A DNA stretch of 64,000 nt from Pseudorhizobium tarimense (GCF_022968135.1 NZ_JALJRA010000003.1:1-64000); one strand, 5' to 3'; positions 41,329 through 50,760 are shown, numbered from the stretch's first letter. Numbers and translations are program-made. Notes: generated by a model not told the origin, from the sequence alone.

Positions 41329-42615
41329 ATGAGCGACAACCGCTTCACTGATCATCTCGGTCGCCCGATCATCGCCGTCACCGGCATGGGCGTCATCACC
41401 TCGCTGGGGCAGGGGCTGCAGGACAACTGGGCCACACTCACCTCCGGTACGTCGGGCATTCATAGGATCACACGCTTCCCGACCGAAGGCTTGTCCACGC
41501 GGATCAGCGGCACTGTCGACTTCATCGACGTCCCGGCAGACAATGCCGTCGAACGCTCCTATGCCTTCGCGCGGGAAACCACCGCGGAAGCACTGGCGCA
41601 GGCTGGGCTGTCCGGGGACTTCGAAGGCCCGCTTTTTCTGGCAGCACCACCGGTCGAGCCGGAATGGTCGGCCCGCTTCGCGCTTGCGGATCGGGCACCG
41701 CCGTCGCAGGCAGAAGGCGACGCCTATGACCGTTTTCTGACCGCCATGCGCGAGCGTCCGGATCCGGCCTTCCTGGAGGCCGTCCAGTTCGGCTCGATCT
41801 CCGAACGGCTCTCCGATAAGTTCGGTACCCGCGGCCTTCCGGTCACCCTCTCGACCGCTTGCGCGTCCGGGGCAACCGCGATCCAGCTTGGCGTCGAGGC
41901 GATCCGCCACGGCCGCACCGACCGCTCCCTGGTCGTCGCCACCGACGGCTCGGTCAGTGCCGAAGCGCTGATCCGCTTCTCGCTGCTGTCAGCTCTTTCC
42001 ACGCAGAACGAGCCGCCGGAAAAGGCATCGAAGCCGTTCAGCAAGGACCGCGATGGTTTCGTGATTGCCGAGGGTGCGGCAACGCTGGTGTTGGAATCAC
42101 TGGAATCTGCCATTGCGCGCGGCGCTAAGGTGCTCGGGATCCTCAAGGGTTGCGGCGAGAAGGCGGATCACTTCCATCGAACGCGCTCCTCGCCGGACGG
42201 CGGCCCGGCGATCGCCACCATTCGTGCGGCGCTGGAAGATGCCGGCATGGACGAGGCGGCCATCGGCTATATCAACGCCCATGGCACTTCGACCCCGGAA
42301 AACGACAAGATGGAGTATGGCTCCATGCGCGCGGTCTTCGGTGATCGTCTGAAGGACATTCCGGTCTCGTCGAATAAGTCGATGATCGGCCACACGCTGA
42401 CGGCCGCCGGCGCCGTCGAGGCCGTGTTCTCGATCCAGACGATGCTGACGGGCACGCTCCCGCCGACGATCAACTACGTCAATCCGGATCCGACCATCGT
42501 CCTCGATGTAGTGCCGAACCAGAAGCGGGATCAGCGGGTCAGGGCCGTGCTGTCCAACTCCTTCGGCTTTGGCGGCCAGAATGCCAGCCTTGTCATGACG
42601 CTGGAACCGGCTTAG
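41329..42615 (+). CDS. fabF1XL: FabF1XL, active beta-ketoacyl-ACP synthase
   Basis: A 428-residue condensing enzyme with an intact triad: Cys178 in STACASGATAI, first His in YINAHGTSTPENDKME and second His in SNKSMIGHTLTAAGAVE; FGFGGQNASL closes the fold. It elongates acyl chains on AcpXL. ATG 41329 has GAGGAG at normal spacing, favouring it over an earlier in-frame start. Its neighbour FabF2XL lacks the Cys, suggesting a KS-CLF-like heterodimer. Confidence 0.85.
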   Translation: MSDNRFTDHLGRPIIAVTGMGVITSLGQGLQDNWATLTSGTSGIHRITRFPTEGLSTRISGTVDFIDVPADNAVERSYAFARETTAEALAQAGLSGDFEGPLFLAAPPVEPEWSARFALADRAPPSQAEGDAYDRFLTAMRERPDPAFLEAVQFGSISERLSDKFGTRGLPVTLSTACASGATAIQLGVEAIRHGRTDRSLVVATDGSVSAEALIRFSLLSALSTQNEPPEKASKPFSKDRDGFVIAEGAATLVLESLESAIARGAKVLGILKGCGEKADHFHRTRSSPDGGPAIATIRAALEDAGMDEAAIGYINAHGTSTPENDKMEYGSMRAVFGDRLKDIPVSSNKSMIGHTLTAAGAVEAVFSIQTMLTGTLPPTINYVNPDPTIVLDVVPNQKRDQRVRAVLSNSFGFGGQNASLVMTLEPA

Positions 42616-42673
42616 AGACCGTCGCCAATCCCTTCTGACGATCTGGAACGCCTTCGGGCGAGGAAGACCTGTT

Positions 42674-43702
42674 ATGCGCGCTCTGCAACTGATCGACGAC
42701 CGCAAGCTCGAGGCTGTGGACATACCCGAGCCTGAAGCACCCGGTCCGGGTGAGGTGACGCTCCGCGTCAAGGCCGTGGCGCTCAACCACATCGACGTCT
42801 GGGGCTGGCGCGGAATGGCGTTTGCTAAGCGCAAGATGCCGCTCACGATTGGGGCGGAAGCCTCAGGTGTGGTCGAGGCGATCGGTCCAGGAGTTCCCAA
42901 CGTCCTGCCCGGCCAGCTCGTCTCGATCTACGGCGCGCGCACTTGCGGTCTCTGCAAGCCGTGCCGGGACAAGCGCGACAATCTTTGCGAAAACGTCTCC
43001 GGCGTCCACGGCTTCCATCTCGATGGCTTCGCGCAGGAAAAGACGAATCTGCCGGCCCGCCTGCTCGTTCCGGCACCTCCCGGTGTCGATGCCGTCGGTG
43101 CAGCGCTTGCTCCCGTCACCTTCGGCACGGTGGAGCATATGCTGTTCGACAACGCGAAGCTTGAGCCCGGTGAGACGATCCTCGTCCATGCCGGTGGATC
43201 CGGCATCGGTACGGCTGCGATCCAGCTCGCCAAGAAGACCGGCTGCACGGTGATCACCACGGTTGGTTCGGACGACAAGATCGAGCGCGCCAAGGCACTC
43301 GGCGCCGACTACGTCATCAACTACCGCATCGATCGCTTCGAGGGCGTCGTGCGCAAGCTCACCAAGAAGAAGGGCGTCGACGTCGTGTTCGAGCATGTCG
43401 GCGCCGATACCTGGGCCGGCTCAATGCTGTCGCTGAAGCGGGGAGGGCGGCTTGTCACCTGCGGCTCGACCTCCGGGGTGTCAACCAGCATGAACCTGAT
43501 GATGCTCTTCCAGCAGCAGCTGAAACTGCTCGGCTCCTTCGGTTGCCGCATGGAGAACATGGCTGATGCCATGCAGAAGATGGCGCGCGGCATCGTCCAT
43601 CCGGTGATCGATACGGAGGTCACCTTCGACGACATCGACCGGGCGCTGGAGCGGATGGAAACGCGCCAGGTGTTCGGCAAGATCGTGTTGCGGATGGATT
43701 GA
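42674..43702 (+). CDS. Zinc-type alcohol dehydrogenase-like protein of the XL cluster
   Basis: A 342-residue medium-chain dehydrogenase/reductase. N-terminal GroES-like domain with the structural-zinc Cys set (CGLCKPCRDKRDNLCEN, about residues 94-110), and a Rossmann domain with VHAGGSGIGTAAIQLAKKTG. Genes like this are a fixed member of rhizobial acpXL-lpxXL clusters and may act as enoyl-ACP reductase in chain elongation. GAGGAAG precedes the ATG. The catalytic-zinc positions are not clearly conserved, as is common in the quinone-reductase/enoyl-reductase branch. Confidence 0.8.
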   Translation: MRALQLIDDRKLEAVDIPEPEAPGPGEVTLRVKAVALNHIDVWGWRGMAFAKRKMPLTIGAEASGVVEAIGPGVPNVLPGQLVSIYGARTCGLCKPCRDKRDNLCENVSGVHGFHLDGFAQEKTNLPARLLVPAPPGVDAVGAALAPVTFGTVEHMLFDNAKLEPGETILVHAGGSGIGTAAIQLAKKTGCTVITTVGSDDKIERAKALGADYVINYRIDRFEGVVRKLTKKKGVDVVFEHVGADTWAGSMLSLKRGGRLVTCGSTSGVSTSMNLMMLFQQQLKLLGSFGCRMENMADAMQKMARGIVHPVIDTEVTFDDIDRALERMETRQVFGKIVLRMD

Positions 43703-43706
43703 TCCG

Positions 43707-44642
43707 TTGAAGATGTTTCTGACGAGGATGGTGCTGGCTACCCGGCGCTTCCAGCAGTGGCTGGTGGCGCAGGGGACATTTGCCATCCTCAACCTCCTGA
43801 AGCTCTTCCCGGCCGACCCGGCTATGAACTTCGCGGACAGCGTAGCGCGTTGGGTGGGACCGAAGTTCTTCCGCCACCGCCTGATGCTGACCAACCTGCG
43901 CAACGCCTATCCAGAAAAGAGCGACGCTGAGATCCAGCAGATCGCCGTTGCCAGCTGGGGGCATATGGGGCGGCTTGCCGCGGAATACGTTTTTCTCGAC
44001 CGGCTTTTCGACTACGATCCCGAACGGGATGAACCAGGTCGCGTTGAAGTGTCCGGCGTTCCGATCTTCCTTGATCTGCGCGACAACCCGCGACCTTTTA
44101 TCGTGTTCACCGGGCATACCGGCAATTTCGAGCTGCTTCCGGTCGCCGGCAAGAGCTTCGGCCTGGACGTGATGGTTCTCTTCCGTCCGCCAAACAACCC
44201 GTACATCGCCGAGAAGGTGTTCGGCTTCCGAAGCTCGCGCATGGGGCAGCTCGTGCCCTCGCACGCCGGGAGCTCATTCGCGCTTGCGCGTCGACTCGAG
44301 GCCGGCGGCGGGGTGGGAGTCCTTGTCGACCAAAAATTCAAGAAGGGTCTGACCACGACCTTCTTCGGCCGCCCCGTTCGGACAAATCCGCTGCTGGCCA
44401 AGCTCGTGCGGCAGTTCGATGCCGAGGTCTATCCGGCACGCTGCATTCGACTTCCTGGCAACCGTTACCGACTGGAAATCGAGCCGAAGGTAGCCATCCC
44501 CCGCGACGCGAGCGGCAATGTTGATGTGCAGGCGACAGCGCAGCTTTTGAATGACAAGGTAGAGAGCTGGGTTCGGGAATATCCGGAGCAATGGCTCTGG
44601 TATCACGACCGCTGGCAGATCAAGAAGTCGCTGAAGGACTAG
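43707..44642 (+). CDS. lpxXL: Lipid A very-long-chain acyltransferase
   Basis: A 311-residue LpxL/HtrB-type acyltransferase. It has one N-terminal hydrophobic helix, the catalytic HTGNFE motif (HX4D/E) near residue 137, then VLVDQKFKKGLTTTFFGRPVRTNPLLAKL. It moves the C28 chain from AcpXL to lipid A. Four bases separate it from the dehydrogenase stop, so it is the last gene of the operon. The length is that of rhizobial LpxXL. Confidence 0.9.
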   Translation: MKMFLTRMVLATRRFQQWLVAQGTFAILNLLKLFPADPAMNFADSVARWVGPKFFRHRLMLTNLRNAYPEKSDAEIQQIAVASWGHMGRLAAEYVFLDRLFDYDPERDEPGRVEVSGVPIFLDLRDNPRPFIVFTGHTGNFELLPVAGKSFGLDVMVLFRPPNNPYIAEKVFGFRSSRMGQLVPSHAGSSFALARRLEAGGGVGVLVDQKFKKGLTTTFFGRPVRTNPLLAKLVRQFDAEVYPARCIRLPGNRYRLEIEPKVAIPRDASGNVDVQATAQLLNDKVESWVREYPEQWLWYHDRWQIKKSLKD

Positions 44643-44767
44643 TTGGCAATTTTGACTCAGAATAAAGTTCGCGCAAGCTTGATCTGACAACATATTAGCT
44701 GTTTCCGTTAAGCGAAAGGACTGCAGGCTGCAGCGGCGGAAGGTTTCCGCGGGTCTGGGAGGTGGGG

Positions 44768-45493
44768 ATGGAAGCACTGATCGGTCTATTCTGGGCCAAG
44801 TACAATGATCTGCGTCGGGCAGTCGATTGCGACGATCCGACTGCGGTGCAGAGGCTCGACCAGGAACTGGATCCACTCCTGCAGGCAATCGTCCAGCACC
44901 AGGTCTCCGATCTAGCGAGCATCCAGGCGCAGTTCCGGTTTGCCCTCGATCTTCTGCAGGAAGAGGCCGATGATCGCGGCTGCGTCAATCGCAATGGGCA
45001 TCTCTTGCAGATGCTGGTCGAGCGTTATCTCGCGCCGCAGATCGGGCGGGCCGCGACTGCCCGTGTTGCAGGAAACGAGGGGGAGGTTGTCACCGTCTTT
45101 GAAACCGAGGACGGCGCGGTGCTCGACCCGGTCCTGTTCGATCGTATTCCCGAGCGGATCATGGTCGTCGCTCCCGGCTATCGTGTCTTCTATTCCAACG
45201 AGCCGAATGCGGAGCGCCTCGGCCAGCCGAAGGAAAAGCTCCTGGGCCGGCATTTCGCCGATCTGGTCGGCATCTACCATTTCCAGCGCGACCTGCGTGA
45301 GCCGATCGACCGCTGCCTTGCCGGCGAATGCCTCTCGCACACCTATGCGGAGCAGAGGGACGGCGCGACGGTCGTCGTCCAGTGCCGGCTGTCTCCCTGT
45401 TTCTCGGATGCAACGACGCAGGTCGGTGCGTTGGTGATCATGCAGGAAATGGCGGACCGACGACGCCCCCGCGCGGCCGTCACACCGGACTAA
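44768..45493 (+). CDS. PAS-domain protein
   Basis: A 241-residue cytoplasmic protein. The N-terminal half is helical (FWAKYNDLRRAVDCDDPTAVQRLDQELDPLLQ). The C-terminal half is a PAS-like domain at about residues 122-230 (RIPERIMVVAPGYRVFYSNEPNAERLGQPKEKLLGRHFADLVG). No output or kinase domain is seen. GGGAGGTGGGG precedes ATG 44768. Its stop overlaps that of the convergent broken hemerythrin gene. A sensor or partner role is inferred from PAS only. Confidence 0.65.
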   Translation: MEALIGLFWAKYNDLRRAVDCDDPTAVQRLDQELDPLLQAIVQHQVSDLASIQAQFRFALDLLQEEADDRGCVNRNGHLLQMLVERYLAPQIGRAATARVAGNEGEVVTVFETEDGAVLDPVLFDRIPERIMVVAPGYRVFYSNEPNAERLGQPKEKLLGRHFADLVGIYHFQRDLREPIDRCLAGECLSHTYAEQRDGATVVVQCRLSPCFSDATTQVGALVIMQEMADRRRPRAAVTPD

Positions 45494-45981
45494 TGGTCGA
45501 GACTGACCGCTGACAAGCTCTTCAGCAGGTGCTGGCGCTCGAAGGCGATATGCCGGCGCATGCCTTCGATGAAGCCTCGCAGCATGTAGCCGCCGGCCTC
45601 AACATCGACGGCGTCGTCCGAGCCCAGCTTGAACAACGCTCCGTTAGTTCCTCCGCATGGCCCTCGTCCTCCAGGTGCTCGTATTTCAGGCGGACCAGCG
45701 TTTCGTCATCGGTCGAACAGGAGGCCGTGTTGCGGATCCGTGGGAAGAGGATCGTCTCCTCATATTGATGCAGCTTGCGGATCATCGGGGCCGAGCGCCT
45801 TCGCCGCGTAGATGCATTTCTGCCGGTTGACCTTTGCGGGCAGCGAGTCGGCGATCTCCTCCAGTTCGTCGCACAACGCCAACTGCTCCAGATGATCCCT
45901 GTGCAGACATGCGGGCATTTCGGCATCGGCAACCGCTCGTTCGTGGAATGTCGGCCCGAGATCGTTGTGTATCTGTCGCAT
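45490..45981 (-). pseudogene. Hemerythrin-like protein gene with two frameshifts
   Basis: Three consecutive minus-strand frames add up to one hemerythrin (HHE) protein of about 163 residues. Part 1 (from 45981) reads [17 protein letters not shown]... with [21 protein letters not shown]. Part 2 reads MIRKLHQYEETILFPR and LKYEHLEDEGHAEELTE. Part 3 reads LFKLGSDDAVDVEAGGYM and MRRHIAFERQHLLKSLS, to TAG at 45490. The first shift fits an extra base in a run of four C/G at 45787-45790; the second fits a lost G near 45638-45642. A FixK/FNR box lies 69 bp upstream. These proteins bind oxygen or nitric oxide through a di-iron site. Confidence 0.7.
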
Positions 45982-46049
45982 GAAACCTCCCGAGGCGACC
46001 TGCCTCGCCGCGCTTGTCGAGAGACTCGTGGAGCGGTCGGGAGGCTGCC

Positions 46050-46063
46050 TTGATCCAAATCAA
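46050..46063. promoter_or_regulatory. FixK/FNR box upstream of hemerythrin and ccoN
   Basis: TTGATCCAAATCAA is a perfect TTGAT-N4-ATCAA palindrome, the standard FixK/FnrN/FNR site in rhizobia. It sits between the hemerythrin gene (minus) and the ccoN remnant (plus) and marks both as low-oxygen regulated. Confidence 0.85.
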
Positions 46064-46108
46064 GGCCCGCTAGGCAGGGTGGTGCCAATTGTCCCCCGAT
46101 CGCGCCCC

Positions 46109-47155
46109 TATCTCATCGTCTTCCTGGGCACGATCCTGAACCGCAAGGAACCGCATATCTATGTGGCCAACTGGTTCTATCTCGCCTTCATCGTCACCAT
46201 CGCAATGCTGCACGTGGTCAACAACCTGGCGGTGCCGGTCTCCGTTCTCGGGGTCAAGAGCTACTCGGCCTTCTCGGGCGTGCAGGATGCCCTGACGCAG
46301 TGGTGGTACGGCCATAACGCGGTCGGCTTTTTCCTGACCGCCGGCTTCCTCGGCATGATGTACTATTTCATTCCGAAGCAGGTGAACCGTCCGGTCTATT
46401 CCTACCGGCTGTCGATCATCCACTTCTGGGCCCTGATCTTCATGTACATCTGGGCAGGTCCCCACCACCTGCACTACACGGCTCTGCCGGACTGGGCGCA
46501 GACGCTCGGCATGGTGTTCTCGGTGATGCTGTGGATGCCCTCCTGGGGCGGCATGATCAACGGCCTGATGACGCTCTCGGGCGCCTGGGACCGGATCCGC
46601 ACCGACCCCATCGTACGCATGATGGTCATCGCCGTCGCCTTCTACGGCATGGCGACCTTCGAAGGCCCGATGATGTCGGTCAAGGCGGTCAACTCGCTCA
46701 GCCACTACACGGACTGGACGATCGGCCACGTCCACTCGGGTGCCCTCGGCTGGAATGGCATGATCACCTTCGGCGCGGTCTATTTCCTCGTGCCGCGGCT
46801 CTGGAACCGCAACCAGCTCTACAGCCTTGCGCTGGTCAATTGGCACTTCTGGCTCGCCACCCTCGGCATCGTTGTCTACGCCGCCGTCATGTGGGTCGCC
46901 GGCGTCCAGCAGGGCCTGATGTGGCGCGAATACGACGATCACGGTTTCCTCGTCTATTCCTTCGCGGAAACGGTATCGGCGATGTTCCCCTACTACGTGC
47001 TGCGGGCGATCGGCGGCGGGATGTTCCTGCTCGGTGCGCTGATCATGGCCTTCAACGTCACCATGACAATCCTCGGCTACGAGCGGCGTGAAAACGTCCC
47101 CTATGCGGCTGCACCTGCGGCGGCGCTTCAGCCGGCCAAATACGGAGCGAGCTGA
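46109..47155 (+). pseudogene. ccoN: ccoN (fixN) remnant lacking about 190 N-terminal residues
   Basis: From about 46109 the frame matches CcoN, the catalytic subunit of cbb3 oxidase: [40 protein letters not shown] (CuB His), [12 protein letters not shown] (two CuB His) and [19 protein letters not shown] (haem b3 and b His). It ends naturally. CcoN is about 540 residues; only about 348 remain, so the first helices and the first low-spin haem ligand are gone. Upstream, the frame meets the FixK/FNR promoter with no room for the missing part. It overlaps ccoO start by one base. Confidence 0.8.
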
Positions 47156-47884
47156 TGGCTCTTCTGGACAAACACCAATTTATTGAACGAAATGCAACGA
47201 TGTTGCTGGTCGGATCGCTGCTGGTGGTGGCGGTCGGCGGGATCGTCGAGATCGTGCCGCTCTTCTACCTGGAGAACACGATCGAGAAGGTTGAGGGGAT
47301 GCGTCCTTACTCACCGCTCCAACTTGCGGGACGCAACATCTACATCCGCGAAGGCTGCTACGCCTGCCACAGCCAGATGATCCGGCCCTTCCGGGATGAG
47401 GTGGAGCGCTATGGCCATTACAGCCTCGCAGCGGAATCCATGTACGACCATCCTTTCCAATGGGGATCGAAGCGTACGGGACCAGATCTGGCGCGTTGGC
47501 GATCGCTACTCAAACGAGTGGCACGTCCAGCACCTGATCGAGCCGCGCTCGGTCGTGCCGGAATCGGTCATGCCGGGTTACGCCTTCCTGAAGGACACGC
47601 CGCTCAACGTCACGGACGTGACGATGGAGTTGAAGGCCAACCTCGCCGTCGGCGTTCCTTACGCCGAGCAGATGCTTGAGAACGCGAAGGCAGATCTGAT
47701 GACACAGGCGGATCCGAACGCCGACGCATCCGGCGTGGAGGAGCGCTATCCGAAGGCCAAGATCGGCGACTTCGACGGCAATCCGACGGTCGTCACCGAA
47801 ATGGACGCCCTTGTCGCCTATCTGCAGATGCTCGGTACGCTGGTCGACTTCTCGACCTATGACGACGCCGCCGGCTACCGCTGA
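47155..47884 (+). pseudogene. ccoO: ccoO (fixO) with one frameshift
   Basis: Codons 1-114 read as Cco[21 protein letters not shown] (membrane anchor), the haem c site GCYACHSQ near residue 67, and [18 protein letters not shown]. After GPDLAR at 47496 the frame is lost. It resumes one frame over as [30 protein letters not shown] and runs to the end. The two parts total about 243 residues, the normal CcoO length, if two bases (a GT in a GTGT repeat) were lost at 47494-47498. CcoO is the monohaem cytochrome c subunit of cbb3 oxidase. Confidence 0.8.
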
Positions 47885-47894
47885 GGAGGATGAA

Positions 47895-48047
47895 ATGGAA
47901 GTTTATACCGCACTTCGCCATTTCGCCGACAGCTGGGGTTTGCTTGGCATGACCCTCTTCTTCCTCGGCGTCGTCATGTTCACCCTGCGCCCTGGTGCGA
48001 AGTCTCATGCCAATGAGGCCGCCCAGATTCCTCTGAAGGAGGATTGA
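47895..48047 (+). CDS. ccoQ: cbb3 oxidase small subunit CcoQ
   Basis: A 50-residue single-helix membrane protein, MEVYTALRHFADSWGLLGM..., with hydrophobic GMTLFFLGVVMFTLRPG and a polar tail: a typical CcoQ/FixQ. It lies between ccoO and ccoP with GAGGA upstream of the ATG; its end overlaps the ribosome site of ccoP. It appears intact. Confidence 0.85.
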   Translation: MEVYTALRHFADSWGLLGMTLFFLGVVMFTLRPGAKSHANEAAQIPLKED

Positions 48048-48049
48048 AG

Positions 48050-48913
48050 ATGGCGGATAAACACATTGATGAAATCAGCGGCGTCGAGACCACCGGGCAC
48101 GAGTGGGACGGCATCCGCGAACTGAACAACCCGATGCCGCGCTGGTGGGTCTGGACGTTCTACGCAACGATCATCTGGGCAATCGGCTACACCGTCCTCT
48201 TCCCGGCCTGGCCGTTGGTGAACGAAGCCACCAGAGGCGTCCTGAACTACTCCAGCCGTGGGGATTTGGCGGGCGAGATGGAGGGTGCACGATCGGCACA
48301 AGGCGAGATCTTGGAGAAAATCTCCAAGGTCTCGCTCGAGGAGATCCTTTCAGATCCGCAGCTTGCGCAGTTCGCCACCGCCGGCGGCGCGTCGGCCTTC
48401 CGCGTCAACTGCGTCCAGTGCCATGGCACGGGTGCGACGGGCGGGCAGGGCTATCCGAACCTGAACGACGACGAATGGCTGTGGGGTGGCGACGTCAACG
48501 CGATCTATGCGACGATTGCTTACGGCGTCCGTGACCGCGTCGATCCCGACACGCGCTACTCGGAGATGCCCGCCTTCGGCGATATCCTCCAGCCGGAGGA
48601 GGTCCGTCAGGTTGCCGCCTATGTCGTCAGCTTGAGTGGTACGCCGCGCGATCCTTCTATGGTCGGGCCCGGCCAGCAGGTTTTCGCCGACAACTGCGCC
48701 TCGTGCCATGGGGAGAACGCCGAGGGCAACCGCGACGTCGGCGCGCCAAACCTCGCCGACGCCATCTGGCTGAAGGTCAGCGCAGAGAACCAGATCGTTC
48801 AGCAGATCCAGTCGCCACGCCACGGCGTGATGCCCGCCTGGAGCGCACGACTCAGCAACGAAATTGTCAAGCAGCTGGCCGTCTACGTCCACTCGCTCGG
48901 CGGCGGCGACTAG
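48050..48913 (+). CDS. ccoP: cbb3 oxidase dihaem cytochrome c subunit
   Basis: A 287-residue CcoP/FixP: cytoplasmic start, one N-terminal helix (WWVWTFYATIIWAIGYTVLFPAWP, about residues 32-55) and two cytochrome c domains with CVQCH (Cys121, Cys124, His125) and CASCH near residue 218. It passes electrons to CcoO/CcoN. It is intact although ccoN and ccoO before it are damaged. AAGGAGG supports ATG 48050. A hairpin follows 18 bp after the stop. Confidence 0.9.
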   Translation: MADKHIDEISGVETTGHEWDGIRELNNPMPRWWVWTFYATIIWAIGYTVLFPAWPLVNEATRGVLNYSSRGDLAGEMEGARSAQGEILEKISKVSLEEILSDPQLAQFATAGGASAFRVNCVQCHGTGATGGQGYPNLNDDEWLWGGDVNAIYATIAYGVRDRVDPDTRYSEMPAFGDILQPEEVRQVAAYVVSLSGTPRDPSMVGPGQQVFADNCASCHGENAEGNRDVGAPNLADAIWLKVSAENQIVQQIQSPRHGVMPAWSARLSNEIVKQLAVYVHSLGGGD

Positions 48914-48922
48914 CCTCTTCAG

Positions 48923-49315
48923 TCACGAAGTAGAAGGCCGCGCTCCGAGTGCGGCCTTCTCACGTGTCCGACCAGATCCAAGCTCGTATCCGTCGGGATC
49001 AACGAAATGAAACCGCCGGCCGCCCGGGAAGTCGAAGATCGGCCGTGAGACCTGTCCGCCTGCCTTCTCGACGCGTGCCTGCGCCGCCTCCAGGTCGGAA
49101 GCATAGACGATCACCAGTGCTCCACCCTTTGGCGTGACGCTATCAGCCTTGGCAAATCCGCCGGTCAGCCGGCCGTCGCCAAACCCACAATAATCTGGTC
49201 CGTAGTCGGTGAAGTTCCAGCCGAAGACGTTGCCGTAGAACTGCTTTGCCCGCTCTATATCCTTCACATCGAACTCGATGTAGTCGATTTTCTGGTCGGC
49301 TCCTTCGGCAGCCAT
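48923..49315 (-). CDS. VOC/glyoxalase-superfamily protein
   Basis: A 130-residue single-domain protein of the vicinal oxygen chelate fold: IDYIEFDVKDIERAKQFYGNVFGWNFTDYG at the start, then GGALVIVYASDLEAAQARVEKAGGQV and RRFHFVDPDGYELG near the end. The His/Glu metal ligands are partly kept. Its substrate is unknown. It is convergent with ccoP and its end overlaps the ccoP terminator hairpin. Confidence 0.75.
   Translation of the reverse strand: MAAEGADQKIDYIEFDVKDIERAKQFYGNVFGWNFTDYGPDYCGFGDGRLTGGFAKADSVTPKGGALVIVYASDLEAAQARVEKAGGQVSRPIFDFPGGRRFHFVDPDGYELGSGRTREKAALGARPSTS
48932..48960 (+). terminator. Terminator of the cco operon
   Basis: A perfect 10-bp stem AGAAGGCCGC / GCGGCCTTCT with a 9-nt loop lies just after ccoP. 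It falls within the 3' end of the convergent VOC gene. The plus-strand flank is not strongly T-rich, but the stem half itself ends CCTTCT. Confidence 0.6.
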
Positions 49316-49341
49316 GGGTTTTCTCTTGGGTGGATTTGCTG

Positions 49342-50760
49342 TCAGTCCCGGGTCCAGATCGTCTTGTCGATCTTGCCTGCAAGCTCTGGATAATCTGCCG
49401 CGTGGAAGACCGGGGTATCCCCCGCCTTCCTTTGAGCGAAATAGTCCTTGGTCAGCTTGGCAACCGTCCCAGATAGCAGAAGGATCGCGATCAGGTTGAT
49501 CGTCGCCATCAGGCCCATGGATGCGTCGGCCGCATTGAATACCGTCGCGACGCTTTGGTAGGCGCCCCAGATGACCATCAGCAGCACCGCACTGCGCAGG
49601 ATCAGGATGCCGAGCCCGGTGCCGGCGCCGAGGAAGGTCATCGCGTTTTCCGCGTAGGAATAGTTGCCGATAATCGAGGTGAAGGCGAAGAAGAAGATGG
49701 CGATCGCGATGAAGTAGGCGCCGAAGTTGCCGAGGTGCTCGCCCAGCGCCGCCTGCGTCAACTGTGCCCCCGTTACCCCGCTTTCGGGAACAAGGGCGCT
49801 GGAGAGTAGGATCATGATGGCGGTCGCGGTGCAGACGAGGATCGTGTCGATAAAGACGCCGAGCGCTTGGACAAAACCCTGCGACGACGGGTGGTGCGGC
49901 TCGGGCGTCGCAACGGCCGCGATATTGGGTGCAGAGCCCATGCCGGCCTCATTGGAGAAGAGCCCGCGTTTGACGCCGTTCATCAGCGCTGCCATGACAC
50001 CTCCCGTGGCGCCGCCGGCCGCCTCCTGCCAGCCGAAGGCGCTTGCGAAGATGCTGCCAACGACGCCCGGAACCTCAGACCAGTTGACGATCAGCACGTA
50101 GATCGCCGTCAGAAGATAGGCGCCCGCCATGAAGGGCACGACGAACTCGGCAACGCGCGCAATCTGGCGGATCCCGCCGAAAATCACGATGCCGGCCAGG
50201 ATCGCAATGAAGATGCCGACGCCGATCTTCGGCAGGCCGAACGCGCCTTCCATCGCATCCGCCACGGAGTTCGCCTGGACAGCGTTGAACACCAGACCGA
50301 AGGACAGGATCAGGCACACCGAGAAGATCGCGCCGGCCCAAGGTGCGCGCAGTCCTCTCGCCAGATAGAAGGCCGGCCCACCCCGGTACATGCCTTCAGC
50401 ATTCTTGACCTTGTAGAGCTGCGCCAGCGCGCTTTCCGAATAGGCGGTTGCCATGCCGACCAGCGCCACCATCCACATCCAGAAGATCGCGCCCGGCCCA
50501 CCGAGATAGAGGGCAACGGCGACGCCCGCGATATTGCCGGTGCCGACGCGTGAAGCCAGGCTGATCGTCAGCGCCTGAAACGGGCTGATGCCTGCCTTGT
50601 CTTCCGTAGCGCTGCCCCGAAGGACGCGGAACAATTCGCCGAAGTGCAGGAACTGCAAGAGTCGCAGCCGGACGGTGAAGAAAATCCCGACGGCGAGCAG
50701 TCCGTAGACCAGCACATACTCCCAGAGAATGAGGTTCAGGAAATCGATCACTGCAGACAT
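49342..50760 (-). CDS. Alanine/glycine:cation symporter (AGCS)
   Basis: A 472-residue membrane protein of the AGCS (AlsT/DagA) family, sodium- or proton-coupled alanine and glycine carriers. Signature parts are SLASRVGTGNIAGVAVALYLGGPGAIFWMWMVALVGMATAY near residue 70, GPAFYLARGL, and NGVKRGLFSNEAGMGSAPNIAAVA near residue 270. It lies 26 bp upstream of the VOC gene on the same strand and could be co-transcribed. It is intact. Confidence 0.85.
   Translation of the reverse strand: MSAVIDFLNLILWEYVLVYGLLAVGIFFTVRLRLLQFLHFGELFRVLRGSATEDKAGISPFQALTISLASRVGTGNIAGVAVALYLGGPGAIFWMWMVALVGMATAYSESALAQLYKVKNAEGMYRGGPAFYLARGLRAPWAGAIFSVCLILSFGLVFNAVQANSVADAMEGAFGLPKIGVGIFIAILAGIVIFGGIRQIARVAEFVVPFMAGAYLLTAIYVLIVNWSEVPGVVGSIFASAFGWQEAAGGATGGVMAALMNGVKRGLFSNEAGMGSAPNIAAVATPEPHHPSSQGFVQALGVFIDTILVCTATAIMILLSSALVPESGVTGAQLTQAALGEHLGNFGAYFIAIAIFFFAFTSIIGNYSYAENAMTFLGAGTGLGILILRSAVLLMVIWGAYQSVATVFNAADASMGLMATINLIAILLLSGTVAKLTKDYFAQRKAGDTPVFHAADYPELAGKIDKTIWTRD

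Noticed and set aside
45965-46108. Longer start for the ccoN reading frame
   Set aside because: The frame stays open upstream of 46109, but the residues show no CcoN similarity and run through the hemerythrin start and FNR box.
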